NCBI GenBank assembly: GCA_965652395.1
Contig: CBFGUW010000017.1
Span: 1-64,000, forward strand
Direction: 5' to 3'
DNA length: 64,000 nucleotides
Source of the DNA: Saccharospirillum sp965652395
GTDB lineage: Bacteria; Pseudomonadota; Gammaproteobacteria; Pseudomonadales; Natronospirillaceae
Position numbers and translations under genes: made by a program. Positions 16,492-25,816 of the stretch are shown here, piece after piece. The notes beneath the pieces were generated by a model. That model ran no database searches, was not told the origin of the DNA, and worked only from the letters and a program-made list of their open reading frames with translations. Each line of letters begins with the position of its first letter. Position 1 is the first letter of the stretch.

Positions 16492-17745
16492 ATGAATGTC
16501 ACCGAATATATGAAAAGCCTGGGCCAGGCCGCTCGCGCGGCATCCTCGCAGCTTGCCCGCGCCAATACCGGCGCAAAAAACCAGGCTTTGCTGGCGACGG
16601 CCGAGGCCATTGAAGCCAGTCGGGATGCCCTGAAGCAGGCTAACAGCCAGGATCTCGAAGCCGGGCGTGCCAAAGGGCTTGAAGCCGCCATGCTGGACCG
16701 CCTTGAACTGACCGATGCCCGTATAGACACCATGATCGAGGGGCTGCACCAGGTGGCCGCCCTGGCCGATCCGGTGGGTGGTATTACTGATTTGAATTTC
16801 CGCCCGAGCGGGATTCAGGTGGGCAAGATGCGCGTCCCTCTGGGTGTCATTGGCATTATTTACGAGTCCCGTCCCAATGTGACTATCGAAGCCGCCAGCC
16901 TCTGCCTGAAATCCGGTAATGCGGTGATATTACGCGGTGGCAGTGAAGCGATTCATTCCAATCAGGCGTTGGCGACCTGTATTCGCACCGGCCTCTCTCA
17001 GGCCGGCTTGCCCGAGGCGGTGGTCCAGGTGGTGGAAACAACCGACCGGGAGGCCGTTGGCGCCCTCATCACCATGCCGGATTATGTGGATGTCATCGTT
17101 CCCCGTGGGGGCAAGAGCCTGATTGAGCGAATCAGTCGGGAAGCCCGAGTGCCGGTGATCAAGCATCTGGATGGCATTTGCCATGTTTATATTGACGACC
17201 ATGCCGACGCCGACAAAGCCCAGGCGATCGCGATCAACTCCAAGACCCACCGCTATGGGGTCTGTAATGCGATGGAAACCCTGTTGATCGCCGAATCCCG
17301 AGCTGCGGAATTGCTGCCGCGCCTGGCCGATGCCTACGGCAATCTAGATGTCGAACTGCGTGGCTGTGAGAAAACCCAGGCCTTGATTGATTGCAAACCC
17401 GCCAGTGAAGACGATTGGTCAACCGAATATCTCGGTCCCATATTGGCGGTCAAAGTGGTGGCGGGGCTGGATCAGGCCATTGAGCACATCAATAAATACA
17501 GCAGCCAGCACACCGATAGCATCGTAACCGAGAATTACACCCTGGGCCGCCGCTTCCTCACCGAGGTGGATTCGGCCTCGGTCATGATCAATGCTTCAAC
17601 CCGCTTCGCGGATGGCTTTGAGTATGGATTGGGTGCCGAGATCGGTATTTCGACCGATAAAATCCATGCCCGCGGTCCGGTGGGCCTTGAAGGTTTGACC
17701 TCGCAGAAATACATCGTGTTGGGAGACGGCCAGATTCGTGAGTGA
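16492..17745 (+). CDS. proA: glutamate-5-semialdehyde dehydrogenase
   Basis: A 417-residue NADPH-dependent enzyme that reduces gamma-glutamyl phosphate in proline synthesis. Family landmarks are GVIGIIYESRPNVTIEAASL, LKSGNAVILRGG, and the catalytic Cys region HRYGVCNAMETLL. The ATG at 16492 gives normal family length. It opens the run proA-nadD-rsfS-rlmH and overlaps nadD by 8 bp. Confidence 0.97.
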   Translation: MNVTEYMKSLGQAARAASSQLARANTGAKNQALLATAEAIEASRDALKQANSQDLEAGRAKGLEAAMLDRLELTDARIDTMIEGLHQVAALADPVGGITDLNFRPSGIQVGKMRVPLGVIGIIYESRPNVTIEAASLCLKSGNAVILRGGSEAIHSNQALATCIRTGLSQAGLPEAVVQVVETTDREAVGALITMPDYVDVIVPRGGKSLIERISREARVPVIKHLDGICHVYIDDHADADKAQAIAINSKTHRYGVCNAMETLLIAESRAAELLPRLADAYGNLDVELRGCEKTQALIDCKPASEDDWSTEYLGPILAVKVVAGLDQAIEHINKYSSQHTDSIVTENYTLGRRFLTEVDSASVMINASTRFADGFEYGLGAEIGISTDKIHARGPVGLEGLTSQKYIVLGDGQIRE

Positions 17746-18412
17746 TCAACAGCCACTCATGGCCCTGTTTGGGGGTACTTTCGATCCGTTTCATCGCACT
17801 CATGCCTGGGTGTGCCACGAGGTGTTGGCACACCCGGAAATAGATCAGTTGCGGCTGATACCCTGTCAGATCCCCGCTCTGAAGGGCGCCGCCCAGGCTC
17901 CGGCCGAAAACAGAGTCGAGATGCTTCAGGCCTGGGTAAGCGAGCAGGGGCAGGCAGACCGTCTTCTGGTTGATCGTCGCGAGCTGGACCGGTCTGGTCC
18001 GAGTTTTACCGTTGATACCATTAAATCACTCCGTAGGGATTACCCGGACTGGCGCTTTGTTTTTGTCCTGGGTGGCGATGCCTTTGCCTCTTTGCCACGC
18101 TGGGAGGGAGTCAACGACCTGCTTCGGGAGACTCATTTCTGGGTGTTCGGCCGGGGGCGGGATGGCGTCCGTATTCCTGATCTGCCGATAACCGAAGTGG
18201 CGCAACTGACGGATCTGGGAAATCAGCGCTCGGGTCTCTGGTTCCGGGGGGCCGACAGTCAGTCGGATCTCGCGTCCAGCACATTACGAAACCAACGTGC
18301 GGATTGGCGGGCCAGCCTGCCACCCGTTATTTACCACTATATTCAACAACATGGGCTTTACCGCTCACCCGATGACGGAAACAGCCCCGGAAACCGAACG
18401 AATGACAGATAA
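17738..18412 (+). CDS. nadD: nicotinate-nucleotide adenylyltransferase
   Basis: A 224-residue adenylyltransferase that makes nicotinate adenine dinucleotide from NaMN and ATP. The N-terminal GGTFDPFHRTH corresponds to the GGTFDPxHxGH signature, but the glycine of the HxGH motif is replaced by threonine. The C-terminal SSTxxR motif is present as LASSTLRNQ. It starts with GTG, overlapping proA by 8 bp, and sits upstream of rsfS as in Pseudomonas. The overall identity is firm despite the motif change. Confidence 0.9.
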   Translation: MSDQQPLMALFGGTFDPFHRTHAWVCHEVLAHPEIDQLRLIPCQIPALKGAAQAPAENRVEMLQAWVSEQGQADRLLVDRRELDRSGPSFTVDTIKSLRRDYPDWRFVFVLGGDAFASLPRWEGVNDLLRETHFWVFGRGRDGVRIPDLPITEVAQLTDLGNQRSGLWFRGADSQSDLASSTLRNQRADWRASLPPVIYHYIQQHGLYRSPDDGNSPGNRTNDR

Positions 18413-18776
18413 AGCACTTCCCAATGCGCAGCCTGAAGGTCTGGTCGAAGCCGTCGTGAAGGCTCTTGAAGATATCAAAGCCCAGGATATTCAAATCATC
18501 GACGTACGCGACAAAACCAGCCTGATGGATACCCTTGTGGTTGCCTCGGGCACCTCGACCCGTCATGTCTCAGCCGTGGTGAACTCGGTCTATGAGGATC
18601 TGAAAAAACAGGGGTTTCAGGTCCGCGCCCAGGAAGGTGAGGGTGGTTCCGACTGGGTGCTGTTGGATTTCACCGACCTGGTGCTGCACGTCATGTTGCC
18701 CGAGACCCGAGCCTATTACGATCTTGAACGCTTGTGGTCCGGTGCTTCTCCAGGCGCGGCGGAATCTTCCGAGTAG
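18402..18776 (+). CDS. rsfS: ribosomal silencing factor RsfS
   Basis: A 124-residue protein that binds uL14 and blocks subunit joining in stationary phase or starvation. The family core is visible: VVKALEDIKAQDIQIIDVR, DTLVVASGTSTRHV, DWVLLDFTDLVLHVM and YYDLERLW. The ATG at 18402 overlaps the nadD end by 11 bp; in-frame ATGs at 18351 and 18372 are alternatives, and none has a strong binding site. It is followed by rlmH. Confidence 0.93.
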   Translation: MTDKALPNAQPEGLVEAVVKALEDIKAQDIQIIDVRDKTSLMDTLVVASGTSTRHVSAVVNSVYEDLKKQGFQVRAQEGEGGSDWVLLDFTDLVLHVMLPETRAYYDLERLWSGASPGAAESSE

Positions 18777-18787
18777 AGTCAGCCATT

Positions 18788-19255
18788 GTGAAGCTGAAAG
18801 TGCTGGCCATCGGCCCCAAAATGCCTGCATGGGTGGATTCGGCCGTGGCGGAATACGCCAAACGCATGCCTCGGGACCTGGCGTTGGAGTTCGTGCCTTT
18901 GCCATTGGGAACGCGGGGAAAAAATGCGGATACCGAAAGAGCCATTCAACGGGAGGGAGACGCCATGTTGGCTTCCATCCGCCCCACTGACCAGGTGGTG
19001 GCTCTGGATCTTTCGGGTAAGGCCTGGTCGACGCCCGATCTGGCCCACCAACTGGAAGAGTGGCGCTTGGCTGCACGCGATCTGTGTTTTCTGATCGGCG
19101 GTCCGGACGGGCTGGATGCGCGCTGTCTGGCTCGAGCCGAGCAGCGTTGGTGTTTGTCCAATTTGACCTTGCCCCATCCCCTGGTGAGAGTGTTGTTGGC
19201 CGAGCAGTTGTATCGAGCCTGGACGATTACTCAGAATCACCCTTATCACAAATAG
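18788..19255 (+). CDS. rlmH: 23S rRNA pseudouridine-1915 N3-methyltransferase
   Basis: A 155-residue SPOUT-class methyltransferase acting on helix 69 of 23S rRNA. Visible are the N-terminal MKLKVLAIGPKMPAWV, the SAM-binding knot FLIGGPDGLD, and the family C-terminus LAEQLYRAWTITQNHPYHK. A GTG start at 18788 gives the normal family N-terminus. It lies 11 bp after rsfS. Confidence 0.96.
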   Translation: MKLKVLAIGPKMPAWVDSAVAEYAKRMPRDLALEFVPLPLGTRGKNADTERAIQREGDAMLASIRPTDQVVALDLSGKAWSTPDLAHQLEEWRLAARDLCFLIGGPDGLDARCLARAEQRWCLSNLTLPHPLVRVLLAEQLYRAWTITQNHPYHK

Positions 19256-19385
19256 GCAGGTTTCTTGCTTTGTTATCGCAGCCTCGCGTCAATTCGGCCA
19301 ATCGTATTGAAACGGTAAACACCCCTGCTTCTCAAGGCGGAGTTGTGTTTTCCTCTGCTCACTGTGCAATGAGTCGTATGTTTTC

Positions 19386-21233
19386 ATGCTAAACAGCTCG
19401 CTCGATAACCGGGAACAGGAACGCCGCTTGTTCTTAAGTCGGATGACGGCGGCCTTTATTGTCATGTTCATCATGTTGGCGCTTCTGGTGACCCGTTTGT
19501 TCTTTCTGCAGGTGCTGGAAAACGAGCGTCATGAAGCCCAGTCCGAGAAAAACCGTCTTGAGGTCTTGCCGATTCCTCCCATTCGCGGGTTGATATACGA
19601 CCGTAACGGCGAATTATTGGCACGTAATCAGCCGAGCTATACCTTGAGCATTGTTGCCGAGCGTGCCGGGGAAATAGAAACCCTGGTGCAGGAGATCAGT
19701 CAGCTGATTGAACTGACCGATGAGCAGAAAGAACGCTTTTTTCAGCGCTTGTCGAACTATCGGCGTCCGTTCGAACCTATTCCGCTTAAGTTGAAGCTCA
19801 GTGAAGAGGAAATAGCCGTCCTAGCGGCCAATCGGGTTTTTTTGGAAGGGGTTCAGGTCGAGGCTGAATTGATCCGCCAGTATCCTTATGGTGAAGCCTT
19901 TGCTCATGCCCTGGGCTATGTCGGTCGAATCAATGAACAGGAATTAAGAGAATTGGATCAAGGCCGATACGCGGGGACGCGTTTTATCGGCAAGCAGGGT
20001 ATCGAGCGGGAATACGAAGACGCTTTATTGGGGCAGCCCGGTTTTCAGCGGGTGGAGACCAACGCCCGTGGCCGCATTCTACGGGTGATCGAAAAGCAGC
20101 CTCCTCAACCGGGTGCTAACCTGCATCTCTACCTCGACCGTCGTCTGCAGGAAAAAGCGGTGGAATTGTTGGGGGATCATCGAGGCGCGGTGGTGGCCAT
20201 CGAGCCTGAAACCGGTGGAATCCTGGCCATGGTCAGTCAGCCTGGTTTCGATCCCAACCTCTATGTGTCCGGTTTCCCCTCGAGTCTCTATAACGAACTA
20301 AGGGATTCGGAAGACAATCCCTTTCTGAACCGCGCCACCCGAGGGCAATACCCGGCGGCTTCCACCGTTAAGCCCTTTATTGGATTGGCGGGGGTCGATC
20401 AGGGGTATGTCACCTGGGATTACAGCATTCGGGATTATGGGTGGTACCAACTGCCGACAGATGACCGCGTCTACAACGACTGGAAGCGAGGCGGCCATGG
20501 TCGGGTTAACATGACCACGGCTGTGGCTGAGTCCTGCGATGTCTACTTTTACGAATTGGCTTATAAAATGAAGCTGGAGGCTATCCACGACATTCTGGAC
20601 CAATTCGGTTTCGGCAAGATCACTACGGCGGATGTCTACAACTCTTCGCCGGGTATTAACCCCAGTCGTGAATGGAAAAAAGATCGCCACGGCTTCTCCT
20701 GGTACGCTGGCGACACCATCAATCTCAGCATTGGGCAGGGCTATTTTTTGGCGACGCCCATGCAGTTGGCCATAGCAACTGCCGTCATGGCCAATCGCGG
20801 TGAATGGATTACCCCTCGTCTGCTCATGCACAGCAATAACGAAAAACTGCTTGAATCGATACCTGAGCCCCCGCCGGATGTGCATCTCAACAACGACCGT
20901 AACTGGGACCGCATGCACAACGCCATGCATGAGGTGGTGCAGAGCAACAGAGGCACCGCACGCGGTTCCGGCCTGGATGCCCCTTATGAGTTCGCTGGTA
21001 AGTCAGGTACGGCTCAGGTGATCGCCATTGAGCGGGATGAAAATGGGGAGCCGATAGAGGATGTACCGGACAAATACAAGGATCACGCTTGGTTTATGTC
21101 CTTTGCCCCCCTGCAAAATCCTAAAATCGCCGTTGCCGTACTGGTGGAAAACGGCGGCGGTGGCAGTGGTGTCGGTGCTCCCATCGCCCGAGCCCTGATG
21201 GATGAATATCTGTTGCGCGGGGAAAGTCCATGA
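19386..21233 (+). CDS. mrdA: penicillin-binding protein 2, elongasome transpeptidase
   Basis: A 615-residue class B PBP that crosslinks peptidoglycan during cell elongation with RodA. It has one N-terminal membrane helix (residues ~20-42), a pedestal domain, and the transpeptidase motifs Ser326-Thr-Val-Lys329, Ser383-Cys-Asp385 and KSGTAQV. The ATG at 19386 is the natural family start. It is followed by rodA with a 4-bp overlap. Confidence 0.96.
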   Translation: MLNSSLDNREQERRLFLSRMTAAFIVMFIMLALLVTRLFFLQVLENERHEAQSEKNRLEVLPIPPIRGLIYDRNGELLARNQPSYTLSIVAERAGEIETLVQEISQLIELTDEQKERFFQRLSNYRRPFEPIPLKLKLSEEEIAVLAANRVFLEGVQVEAELIRQYPYGEAFAHALGYVGRINEQELRELDQGRYAGTRFIGKQGIEREYEDALLGQPGFQRVETNARGRILRVIEKQPPQPGANLHLYLDRRLQEKAVELLGDHRGAVVAIEPETGGILAMVSQPGFDPNLYVSGFPSSLYNELRDSEDNPFLNRATRGQYPAASTVKPFIGLAGVDQGYVTWDYSIRDYGWYQLPTDDRVYNDWKRGGHGRVNMTTAVAESCDVYFYELAYKMKLEAIHDILDQFGFGKITTADVYNSSPGINPSREWKKDRHGFSWYAGDTINLSIGQGYFLATPMQLAIATAVMANRGEWITPRLLMHSNNEKLLESIPEPPPDVHLNNDRNWDRMHNAMHEVVQSNRGTARGSGLDAPYEFAGKSGTAQVIAIERDENGEPIEDVPDKYKDHAWFMSFAPLQNPKIAVAVLVENGGGGSGVGAPIARALMDEYLLRGESP

Positions 21234-22363
21234 AGTTCACCGAATATGTCCGCCAGCTACCTGAAAGCGGTATGGGAAGACCCAAAAGTATTTGGATGCG
21301 TATCCACATTGACCCTTACCTGTTGCTGGCCCTCCTGGCTGTAAGCGCTGGCGGCCTGGTCGTGTTATACAGCGCCTCCAGTGGCGACTGGGGCGCGGTG
21401 TATCGCCAAATCATTCGTTTTGGGATCGGATTTTTGGCGATGATCATTGTTGCCCAGTTCGATCCCCGGTTTTTCCAGCAGTGGGGTGGAGCTGTATTTA
21501 TCGCGGGCATCGGCTTGTTGGTGGCGGTACTGTTGACCGGTACGGACGCCAAAGGGGCTCAGCGTTGGCTGGATATTCCAGGGTTGTTCCGTTTTCAGCC
21601 ATCCGAAATCATGAAACTGGCCGTGCCCATCATGCTTGCCTGGTACCTTTCCCGTTACGGGGTGCCCCCTCTTTACCGTCACCTGGCTGTATCGGCGGTA
21701 TTGTTGGCCATGCCCGTCGTGCTGATTATTCAACAACCGGATCTCGGGACAGCCCTGTTGATTGCCGCCTCGGGCATCTTCGTTATTTTTCTCGCCGGGT
21801 TGAGTTGGAAGTTGATTGTCAGTTTTTCCTTTATGGCGGTCTCGATGTTGCCGTTGATGTGGATTTTCGTCATGCACGATTACCAAAGGCAACGGGTATT
21901 AACCTTGTTCGATCCCAGTTCCGATCCCTTGGGTGCTGGCTGGAATATTATTCAGTCTATGACGGCGATTGGCTCCGGCGGATTACAGGGTAAGGGATAC
22001 ATGCAGGGCACACAGAGTCAGCTCGACTTTCTGCCCGAAAGCCATACGGACTTTATTATCGCTGTTCTGGGTGAGGAGTTTGGCTTTGTCGGTGCTATCG
22101 TGCTGTTGGCCGTCTATGCGCTGATTGTCTTGCGCGGAATGCTGATCGCTGTGCGTGGTCGGGACAATTTTTGCCGTTTGTTGGCGGGTAGTCTGACTCT
22201 CACCTTCTTTATTTATGTCTTTGTAAATGTGGGCATGGTCAGCGGAATCCTGCCAGTCGTCGGTGTACCCTTACCTTTGGTCAGTTATGGCGGTACTTCC
22301 ATCGTTACCCTGCTGACCAGCTTTGGCATTCTTATGTCCATCAGTACTCATCCCCGCACCTGA
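21230..22363 (+). CDS. rodA: rod shape peptidoglycan polymerase RodA
   Basis: A 377-residue SEDS glycosyltransferase with about ten membrane helices. Family signatures are KGAQRWLDIPGLFRFQPSE and LPESHTDFIIAVLGEEFGF, then VGVPLPLVSYGGTS near the end. It polymerises lipid II during lateral wall growth in complex with PBP2 (mrdA), whose stop codon overlaps its start. Confidence 0.97.
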   Translation: MKFTEYVRQLPESGMGRPKSIWMRIHIDPYLLLALLAVSAGGLVVLYSASSGDWGAVYRQIIRFGIGFLAMIIVAQFDPRFFQQWGGAVFIAGIGLLVAVLLTGTDAKGAQRWLDIPGLFRFQPSEIMKLAVPIMLAWYLSRYGVPPLYRHLAVSAVLLAMPVVLIIQQPDLGTALLIAASGIFVIFLAGLSWKLIVSFSFMAVSMLPLMWIFVMHDYQRQRVLTLFDPSSDPLGAGWNIIQSMTAIGSGGLQGKGYMQGTQSQLDFLPESHTDFIIAVLGEEFGFVGAIVLLAVYALIVLRGMLIAVRGRDNFCRLLAGSLTLTFFIYVFVNVGMVSGILPVVGVPLPLVSYGGTSIVTLLTSFGILMSISTHPRT

Positions 22364-22401
22364 TTAACCGGGGAAACAGTGAACAATAATCAGGAGTATC
22401 G

Positions 22402-23391
22402 ATGTTGAATTATGTAGGTCGGCTTTGTCTGGCCGGGTTAATGATTAGCCCCGCCATCCAGGCAGAGTCTTTGTTGGAGTATCCGTTGGCCCAGGGCGTT
22501 ATTGATACACTTGTTACCGAACATCACTTTGAGCGTGCTGAAATGGAAACGCTCTTTTCCCAGGGTGAATACATTGCACGCAATGTCGAAAATCTGGCTA
22601 AACCCGCGGAAACAACCAAAACCTATCGTGAATACCGCCCGATGTTTGTTTCGGAACAAACCATCGCCAATGGTAAGCGTTTTATCAGAGAGCAGGCTCA
22701 GTGGTTGGCCAAGGCTGAATCGGCTACGGGTGTTCCGGGTTCGGTAGTCGCGGCTATCATGGGCGTGGAAACGCATTTTGGCGGTTATCTCGGCAAGCAT
22801 CGCACCTTCGACGCTCTCGGCACCCTGGCTTTGACCGAAGGGCGGCGGGCGGATTATTTTCAGCGTGAATTGATCAATTTTCTTCTGATCAGTCGTGACC
22901 AGGGGTTTGGGCCCTTGACGGTGAAGGGGTCGTACGCAGGCGCCATGGGGCATCCCCAGTTTATGCCGAGCAGCTACCTGGCTTACGCGGTCGATCTGGA
23001 CGAAGACGGTGATATTGATATCTGGAACGATCCGGTGGATGCCATAGGGTCGGTCGCCAACTATTTGGGCGAGCATGGCTGGCGGCAGGAAGAACCCATA
23101 GCGACGCGGGCGCATGTTAACGGGGATTATCAGGCTGTTAAACTCAACAGCCTCGACCGGGATCAAACACTCGCGGATGTTCGCCTCAAGGGGTGGGATC
23201 CTTTAATTGACATGGCACCCGATGCCGAGGTGCACCCCATCCGTCTGGATGGCGATCTGGGCGCTGAGTATTGGTTGGGCTATCGTAACTTCTGGGTCAT
23301 TTCCCGGTACAATCGGTCGATTGCCTACAGTATGGCGGTGTATCAACTCGCCGAAGAACTCCGTTTATCCCTGCAAGAGGACGCTGGATGA
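22402..23391 (+). CDS. mltB: lytic murein transglycosylase B
   Basis: A 329-residue periplasmic GH103 enzyme that cleaves glycan strands with 1,6-anhydro product. It has a weak N-terminal signal ending near IQAES; no lipobox is seen, so it may be the soluble form. The catalytic glutamate is Glu123 in GVETHFGGYLGKH. Other family motifs are GSYAGAMGHPQFMPSSY and DLDEDGDIDIW. It overlaps rlpA by 4 bp. Confidence 0.94.
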   Translation: MLNYVGRLCLAGLMISPAIQAESLLEYPLAQGVIDTLVTEHHFERAEMETLFSQGEYIARNVENLAKPAETTKTYREYRPMFVSEQTIANGKRFIREQAQWLAKAESATGVPGSVVAAIMGVETHFGGYLGKHRTFDALGTLALTEGRRADYFQRELINFLLISRDQGFGPLTVKGSYAGAMGHPQFMPSSYLAYAVDLDEDGDIDIWNDPVDAIGSVANYLGEHGWRQEEPIATRAHVNGDYQAVKLNSLDRDQTLADVRLKGWDPLIDMAPDAEVHPIRLDGDLGAEYWLGYRNFWVISRYNRSIAYSMAVYQLAEELRLSLQEDAG

Positions 23392-24185
23392 TCCGTCAGT
23401 ACCGCGCTCTGTATCTGCTGTTGCCTTTGCTATGGCTCAGTGCCTGCTCAAGTCAGTACGTCGCCCACGATACGGGCGATTCCGGGGTGGCCAACGCCGG
23501 GCGTTACAGCATTTCCCAGGACAGAGGGCCGGATGAGCACATATCCGCCACTGAGGTGGACGAGCTGACGCCTCGCAAGGAGCCCTTGAGCGCGCACGGC
23601 AATTCAAGCCCCTATACCGTCAATGGCAAGGAATATCATATCCTGGCAAGTGCGGACCGTTATCGGGAAGAAGGTCTGGCGTCCTGGTATGGGGCCAAAT
23701 TCCATGGTCACACGACTTCGAACGGGGAAGTGTTCGACATGTATAAAATCAGCGCCGCTCACAAGTCCCTGCCATTGCCCACCTGGGTTCGGGTGACGAA
23801 TCTGGAGAATGGCCTGAGTATTGTCGCCCGGGTGAATGACCGGGGGCCTTTTCATCCAGGACGGGTGATCGATTTGTCGTATGCGGCGGCGGTCAAGCTG
23901 GATTTCGTACACAAAGGGACGGCACGCGTGCGGGTTGAGGCGCTGGCCGGTCAGGAGTTGGACCAACCGGTTTATTTTGTTCAGTTGGGTGCGTTCAGCC
24001 AGCGACAAAGTGCCGAAGCGCTTCGTGACCAAATCGTCGCCCAGATTTCTGAAGACGTCAAAATCGATCGTGGCGACTATTACCGGGTGAGGATTGGACC
24101 GGTGCAGTATGACAGAGCTATTGAACTGCAGCAGGCGCTGACCACCCGGGAGCTAGGAAAACCGTTATTGGTGGTCTCGAACTAA
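23388..24185 (+). CDS. rlpA: septal ring lytic transglycosylase RlpA
   Basis: A 265-residue outer-membrane lipoprotein that cuts denuded glycan strands at the septum. The lipobox LSAC places the lipidated cysteine at residue 20. The double-psi beta-barrel contains EGLASWYGAKFHGHTTSNGE and VNDRGPFHPGRVIDLS, and a C-terminal SPOR domain (VYFVQLGAF onward) binds denuded peptidoglycan. Its order after mltB and before dacA is conserved in Pseudomonas. Confidence 0.95.
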   Translation: MIRQYRALYLLLPLLWLSACSSQYVAHDTGDSGVANAGRYSISQDRGPDEHISATEVDELTPRKEPLSAHGNSSPYTVNGKEYHILASADRYREEGLASWYGAKFHGHTTSNGEVFDMYKISAAHKSLPLPTWVRVTNLENGLSIVARVNDRGPFHPGRVIDLSYAAAVKLDFVHKGTARVRVEALAGQELDQPVYFVQLGAFSQRQSAEALRDQIVAQISEDVKIDRGDYYRVRIGPVQYDRAIELQQALTTRELGKPLLVVSN

Positions 24186-24256
24186 CCGGCTCAGTTGCTT
24201 TCGGTTTGCTTACATCGGCTATTAGGCCGTACGGGTGATATTTTACGAAGCCTTGG

Positions 24257-24332
24257 TACAATGTCGCCCTCATGCGGCCGTCCCCGCCTATCGAATGGTT
24301 TAATAATGATAACAAACCGGCGTGGCCGGTTT
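24257..24332 (+). promoter_or_regulatory. dacA leader: -10 element and hairpin
   Basis: In the 171-bp gap before dacA, TACAAT at 24257-24262 is a plausible -10 box without a convincing -35. A hairpin (AAACCGG / CCGGTTT, 24314-24332) lies just before the dacA ribosome binding site; it may end rlpA transcription or affect dacA initiation. Confidence 0.35.
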
Positions 24333-24356
24333 CTGTCTGTTTAAGGGTATCTTGTT

Positions 24357-25538
24357 GTGTTGAAGCATCGTTTCAAATCTATTCGCGCTACCTTGGTTGT
24401 CTTCTCCGCCGCCTTGTTGGCTGTGGTCTCGCAAGGGTCGATGGCGGAGCCTATTATTCCAGCTGCCCCGCAATTGGCCGCCTCCTCCTATATCCTGATG
24501 GATGCCGAAACCGGACAGGTGTTGGTTTCGGAAAACGCCGATGAGCGTTTGCCCCCCGCCAGCCTGACAAAATTGATGACCAGTTATATCGCTGAGCGTG
24601 AAGTGCTCGAAGGGCGGGTCCAACTGCAGGACGAAACGCTGATCAGTGTGAATGCCTGGAAAACCGGCGGTTCCCGGATGTTCATCCAGGAAGGCCGGAT
24701 GGTCAGCATAGAGGATTTGCTTAAAGGCATTATCATTCAATCCGGGAATGACGCCTCCGTTGCCATGGCCGAGCACATAGCCGGCAGTGAAGACATGTTC
24801 GCGCAAATGATGAACACCTACGCCGAGCGGCTGGGCATGGAAAATACCCATTATATGAATGCCACAGGCCTGCCTGCGGACGACCATTATTCCTCGGCGG
24901 AGGACCTCGCCATCCTGGCGCGTCACATCATTCAGGACAACTCTGAATTCTATCCCATTTATGCCGAACGCAGTTTTACCTACAACGGCATCACCCAGGC
25001 GAACCGCAACTCCCTGCTTGGGCGTAATCCGGCGGTGGACGGGCTGAAAACCGGCCATACTGAAGCGGCGGGCTATTGTCTGGTGGCTTCGGCCAAACAG
25101 GATGGCATGAGATTGATCAGTGTGGTCATGGGGACCAGCTCCGAAGAAGCCAGAGCCCAGGAAACCCAAAAGCTTCTGACTTATGGCTTTCGTTATTTTC
25201 AGACCGCCAAGGTGCACAACGGCGACGAGCCTCTTTATACCGCCCGCGTTTGGGCTGGAACGGGCAAGGAAGTGGCGTTGGGTCTGGAAGAGGACCTGAA
25301 GTTGACCATTGCCCGGGGGGCGGAAGGGGATTTGAGCACTGTTCTGAACATTGAACCTGTCATTAAAGCCCCCATTCAGGAAGGGCAGGTGCTCGGCGAG
25401 CTGGTGGTACGCCAGGGTGGCGAGGAGGTCGCCAAACGGCCATTGCTGGCCCTCGAACCGATAGAGCAGGCCGGCTTTTTCAAGCGGATCTGGGATTATA
25501 TCCTGCTGTTCTTCTTCAACCTTTTTAATGGCAGTTAA
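24357..25538 (+). CDS. dacA: serine-type D-Ala-D-Ala carboxypeptidase (PBP5/6)
   Basis: A 393-residue periplasmic enzyme that trims the terminal D-Ala of peptidoglycan stems. A signal peptide ends at Ala30 (SMA). Active-site motifs are Ser69-Leu-Thr-Lys72, Ser129-Gly-Asn131 and Lys231-Thr-Gly. The C-terminal domain ends with an amphipathic membrane anchor (IWDYILLFFFNLF). The GTG start has AAGGG upstream. It shares one base with ybeD. Confidence 0.96.
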   Translation: MLKHRFKSIRATLVVFSAALLAVVSQGSMAEPIIPAAPQLAASSYILMDAETGQVLVSENADERLPPASLTKLMTSYIAEREVLEGRVQLQDETLISVNAWKTGGSRMFIQEGRMVSIEDLLKGIIIQSGNDASVAMAEHIAGSEDMFAQMMNTYAERLGMENTHYMNATGLPADDHYSSAEDLAILARHIIQDNSEFYPIYAERSFTYNGITQANRNSLLGRNPAVDGLKTGHTEAAGYCLVASAKQDGMRLISVVMGTSSEEARAQETQKLLTYGFRYFQTAKVHNGDEPLYTARVWAGTGKEVALGLEEDLKLTIARGAEGDLSTVLNIEPVIKAPIQEGQVLGELVVRQGGEEVAKRPLLALEPIEQAGFFKRIWDYILLFFFNLFNGS

Positions 25539-25816
25539 TGACAGTGGCGGAGCAAGAACCCCCAAAAATTCTCTTTCCCTGCGATGACTACGTCATCAAG
25601 GTGGTCGGGGATGCCCATCCCGGTTTCCAGGGCTTCGTTCATTCGGTGTTGGTTCAGTACGATGCCACTCTGACGATTGAGTCCTATCGTGTAACCCCCA
25701 GCCGCAATGGCCGTTTCGAGAGCTTGACGGTCAGCCTTCGTATCGAACGGGAAGAGCATCTCACCGATCTGTTCCAGGAACTGAAAGCGGATGACCGCAT
25801 TCGCATGGTGCTGTAG
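25538..25816 (+). CDS. ybeD: YbeD/DUF493 family protein
   Basis: A 92-residue ACT-like alpha/beta protein of unknown biochemical role, always found near dacA and lipB in gammaproteobacteria. Conserved positions include PCDDYVIKVVGDAHPGF and SRNGRFESLTVSL. Start and stop each share one base with the neighbouring genes, so dacA, ybeD and lipB are translated as one unit. Confidence 0.92.
   Translation: MTVAEQEPPKILFPCDDYVIKVVGDAHPGFQGFVHSVLVQYDATLTIESYRVTPSRNGRFESLTVSLRIEREEHLTDLFQELKADDRIRMVL

Noticed and set aside
24300..25565. Long minus-strand open frame opposite dacA
   Set aside because: It is the shadow of dacA, which has signal peptide, all three active-site motifs and a proper start.
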